64,000 nucleotides of DNA, taken from NCBI RefSeq assembly GCF_011694815.1, contig NZ_CP050177.1, positions 496,001 through 560,000 of the forward strand, written 5' to 3'. The translations under genes and the position numbers were made by a program. The notes below the pieces were generated by a model. The model saw nothing but the letters and a program-made list of their open reading frames with translations, had not been told where the DNA came from and made no database searches. The first letter of the stretch is position 1; each line of letters starts with the position of its first letter. The stretch is from Streptomyces liangshanensis (GTDB lineage Bacteria > Actinomycetota > Actinomycetes > Streptomycetales > Streptomycetaceae). Positions 62,159 through 64,000 of this stretch are shown here, in pieces.

Positions 62159-62367
62159 GTCGGTCCCACTTCCTCTTGGTGGAGCCTTCACCGTAAAGCG
62201 CCCGAACGGGGCACAGGAGGCGCCGTTCCGCACGGCCACAGGAATGCAACACAGTGTCAACAATCGCGACATGTCCGACACCGAACCTCTGAGGTCGCTC
62301 AACTCCCTTGACGGTACGGCGGCTTCGGCGGCCACCATGGTCCACGGTCCGAGGACGGGGAGAACGC

Positions 62368-62649
62368 ATGCGGCGGAACGTCAGAACGATCACGGGTGTC
62401 GCGGTGGCCACGGCGGCGCTTCTCGCGCTGTCGGGGTGCTCGAAGGAGTACAACGACGAGCGCGGCAAGGGGGACGCGCCTGTGCAGGGCCAGCAAGGGG
62501 ACAACACGGCGGCGGAGGTGTTCAACTTCCCGGACGGGTTCGGGAACCTCGCCACCAAGTGCGTCGGCCACGGGAACCGGGCGTACGTCACCACCAACGC
62601 CACCGGCCCGTCCAACGTACAGATAGTCAAGGACGACACATGCGGGTGA
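62368..62649 (+). CDS. Small lipoprotein, copy 1 of a tandem pair
   Basis: A 93-residue lipoprotein: MRRNVRTITGVAVATAALLA, lipobox LSGC, then SKEYNDERGKGDAPVQG and DNTAAEVFNFPDGFGNLATK with a Cys (KCVGHGNRAYVTT) and a final Cys. The mature core is nearly the same as that of the next gene. GGGGAGA precedes the ATG. Family unknown to me, but such 'FPDGFGNxATKC' lipoproteins recur in Streptomyces. Confidence 0.78.
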   Translation: MRRNVRTITGVAVATAALLALSGCSKEYNDERGKGDAPVQGQQGDNTAAEVFNFPDGFGNLATKCVGHGNRAYVTTNATGPSNVQIVKDDTCG

Positions 62650-62966
62650 GGCCGGCGGGGCGCGTCCCGGCCGCCGTCGCGCTCTGCGCGCTCCTCGCGC
62701 TCACGGTGGGCTGCTCCCGGGAGCACTACGAGGAGCGCGGCAAGGCGGACGCGCCGGTGCGGGGGAAGCAGGGGGACAACACGGCGGCGGAGGTCTACAA
62801 CTTCCCCGACGGGTTCGGGAACCTCGCCACCAAGTGCGTCGGGGCGGGGCAGCGGGCCTACACGACCACCCGGTCCTTCCAGAACCAGGACGGCGACGAC
62901 GAGATCGAGATCATCCCGGCCCATCAGGTGGTCGTGGCCGATCCCGAGTGCACGGGCGGTCCTTGA
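62640..62966 (+). CDS. Small lipoprotein, copy 2 of a tandem pair
   Basis: A 108-residue lipoprotein whose ATG lies 10 bp inside copy 1. Signal ends LTVGC; the mature part SREHYEERGKADAPVRGKQG and DNTAAEVYNFPDGFGNLATK mirrors copy 1, then diverges to an acidic DGDDEIEIIPAHQ segment. Two Cys could pair (KCVGAG and DPECTGG). The overlap implies coupled translation after a tandem duplication. Confidence 0.78.
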   Translation: MRVRPAGRVPAAVALCALLALTVGCSREHYEERGKADAPVRGKQGDNTAAEVYNFPDGFGNLATKCVGAGQRAYTTTRSFQNQDGDDEIEIIPAHQVVVADPECTGGP

Positions 62967-63088
62967 GGGAAGGCACGCCCTACAGCCGCCGGGCTGTACG
63001 AAGGTGCCGCCCCAACTGCCGATCCGGGGCGTTCCGCGGTCCTACCGTCGACTCCAGTACGTGTCACCCGACTTCATGGAGGAGACGA

Positions 63089-63334
63089 ATGAACAACAAC
63101 CTTCGTACGGCCGCGGCGGCCGTGGCGCTCGTGACCGGGCTCGTGACGGCGGGCGGCACGGCCTCCGCCGCCGCGGCCGAGCGGCCGGAGCGCATCACGT
63201 CGCAGGAGCAGCTCACGGCGAGCATCGCCAAGGCGGTCGCCGCGGAGCAGGAGAAGGGGGACGCCAACGGTGGTGTCATCACCGTCGGCATGATCTCCGA
63301 GGTCACGGCGAGCGTCCGCGCCCTTTCCTGCTGA
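63089..63334 (+). CDS. Small exported peptide
   Basis: ATG 63089 follows GGAGGAG. The 81-residue product has a signal peptide (NLRTAAAAVALVTGLVTAGG, cleavage near ASAAAA). The mature part is about 50 residues (EQLTASIAKAVAAEQEKGDA, then GGVITVGMISEVTASVRALSC) with a single Cys as the last residue. The cysteine-rich gene and thioesterase follow directly, so it could belong to that cluster. No family is recognised. Confidence 0.7.
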   Translation: MNNNLRTAAAAVALVTGLVTAGGTASAAAAERPERITSQEQLTASIAKAVAAEQEKGDANGGVITVGMISEVTASVRALSC

Positions 63335-63344
63335 CGAGAGGGAG

Positions 63345-63842
63345 GTGAGCACCGTGGACAGCTCAGTGGACCGTGCTCAGGACGGGCGGGAGACCCCCGT
63401 CGCCTGGTGTCCGAGCGGTGAGGCGAACCGCCCGGAGAGTGTTGTCCTCGGCGTCCGGTCGGGGGACGGCGACCAGGTCGTGTACCTGGCCGACCCTGTG
63501 CCGGCGGCCGACGTGCTCGGCGGCATCCCGGAGGGAATCGCGCCCAGCCGGGTGCTCCGGTTCGCCTCGCACTGCGTGTCGGACTGCGCTAACCGGGTCG
63601 GTGAGGCCTGCGGGCTGATCGAGCGCATCAAGGTCGTGCCGGCCGGGACCGCCGCGAGCGCCGTGCCGCGGTGCCACCTCCGTCCGCACTGCAAGTGGTG
63701 GGGCCAGGCCGGTGTCGAGGCCTGCCACCGCTGCCCCGCCGTCTCCACCCTGAACTCCCGCGACGACGAACTCACCGTTCTGGTCGCGGACCCCGCCACC
63801 ACCCGTGAACAACTCGAAAGTTGGGTAGCAGCGGGAGGGTGA
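63345..63842 (+). CDS. Cysteine-rich protein of unknown function
   Basis: GTG 63345, preceded by GAGGGAGG, opens a 165-residue protein. An N-terminal part (VAWCPSGEANRPESVVLGVR) is followed by HCVSDCANRVGEACGLIERI and PRCHLRPHCKWWGQAGVEAC with HRCPAVSTLN, eight or more cysteines spaced as in iron-sulfur proteins. It ends TLNSRDDELTVLVADP. I have seen similar proteins beside Streptomyces biosynthetic clusters but cannot assign a function; cluster binding is inferred from the Cys pattern. Confidence 0.7.
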   Translation: MSTVDSSVDRAQDGRETPVAWCPSGEANRPESVVLGVRSGDGDQVVYLADPVPAADVLGGIPEGIAPSRVLRFASHCVSDCANRVGEACGLIERIKVVPAGTAASAVPRCHLRPHCKWWGQAGVEACHRCPAVSTLNSRDDELTVLVADPATTREQLESWVAAGG

Positions 63843-63899
63843 GCGGGCCCGGTACCGGACCTGGACCGGGACCGACACCATGACGAGAGAAGGGATGTT

Positions 63900-64000
63900 G
63901 TGGACAACTGGACACAGTGCTTCCGGCCGGCTCCCGGAGCCCCGGCGCGGTTGCTGTGCTTCCCGCACGCGGGAGGCTCCGCGTCCGCCTACCTGCCGCT
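63900..64000 (+). CDS. Type II thioesterase (5' part only)
   Basis: GTG 63900, 6 bp after GAAGGGA, starts VDNWTQCFRPAPGAPARLLC followed by FPHAGGSASAYLPL. RLLCFPHAGGSASAYLP is the beginning of type II thioesterases, alpha/beta hydrolases that clear stalled chains from NRPS and PKS carriers. The catalytic Ser, Asp and His lie beyond the window. It marks the probable start of a biosynthetic cluster to the right. Confidence 0.85.
   Translation, partial: MDNWTQCFRPAPGAPARLLCFPHAGGSASAYLP

Noticed and set aside
1..64000. CRISPR arrays, tRNA or rRNA genes
   Set aside because: No regularly spaced repeats and no rRNA or tRNA sequence noticed on either strand; a covariance-model scan was not possible.

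Overview
The window is a stretch of high-GC actinobacterial chromosome, most likely Streptomyces or a close relative. Supporting signs are the strong third-position G/C bias, frequent GTG starts, a WhiB-like protein, DUF5709 and SAV_915-like proteins, a PASTA-less membrane Ser/Thr kinase, and many TetR/HxlR/PadR/LysR regulators. I saw no rRNA, tRNA or CRISPR array. The left edge cuts an acyl-CoA-dehydrogenase-like gene, and the right edge cuts a type II thioesterase.

0-16.7 kb is a regulator-rich accessory region. Small redox or detoxification enzymes (aldo-keto reductase, flavodoxin/WrbA-like protein, two paralogous metallo-beta-lactamase-fold hydrolases, ketopantoate-reductase-like protein, zinc alcohol dehydrogenase, luciferase-like monooxygenase) each sit beside their own TetR, HxlR, LysR or PadR regulator, often divergently. 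Near-identical 17-bp palindromes upstream of the alcohol dehydrogenase and the second hydrolase mark a probable HxlR mini-regulon. A transmembrane Ser/Thr kinase lies at 12.6-14.4 kb.

16.7-24.5 kb is a decay zone. It holds a frameshifted NAD-dependent reductase pseudogene, three dead transposases (IS5-like, a second DDE type, IS630-like) and a broken relaxase with a truncated partner, all traces of past mobile elements. Between them are four small secreted proteins, one made of Tyr-Ala-Glu-Ser repeats.

24.5-38.2 kb looks like a stress and central-metabolism block: pirin, TPR protein, LigD-type polymerase overlapping phosphoketolase, succinate-semialdehyde-type dehydrogenase, WhiB-like protein, type II NADH dehydrogenase, DUF5709, an ATP-binding anti-sigma-like protein, a DJ-1/PfpI protein, a SAV_915-like protein, and an HxlR/MFS drug-efflux pair with a mirrored operator.

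38.2-49.4 kb is a sulfur island. A 25-codon leader peptide ending Ser-Cys-Cys-Ala precedes a tightly coupled operon (flavin monooxygenase, GNAT acetyltransferase, two solute-binding lipoproteins, permease, ATPase), with a second permease divergent. This resembles the Bacillus S-alkyl/2-succinocysteine salvage operon. A second leader peptide of the same type precedes a glutathione-transferase-like gene. metY-metX (homocysteine synthesis) follows.

52.0-55.2 kb is the most novel-looking unit: a promoter, a 60-residue peptide gene, an unknown protein coupled by a GTGA overlap, a DUF6895-like protein, and a serine beta-lactamase-like hydrolase coupled by an ATGA overlap. It may be a ribosomal peptide or signalling system without known tailoring enzymes. 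55.3-62.2 kb holds envelope and metal genes: a COG4315 lipoprotein, cupredoxin lipoprotein, NhaA-DsbA fusion, haem-oxygenase-like iron enzyme with an overlapping CDGSH protein, nickel/cobalt permease and beta-carbonic anhydrase. 62.3-64 kb has overlapping duplicated lipoprotein genes, a small exported peptide, a cysteine-rich protein and the thioesterase start, suggesting the edge of a biosynthetic gene cluster.
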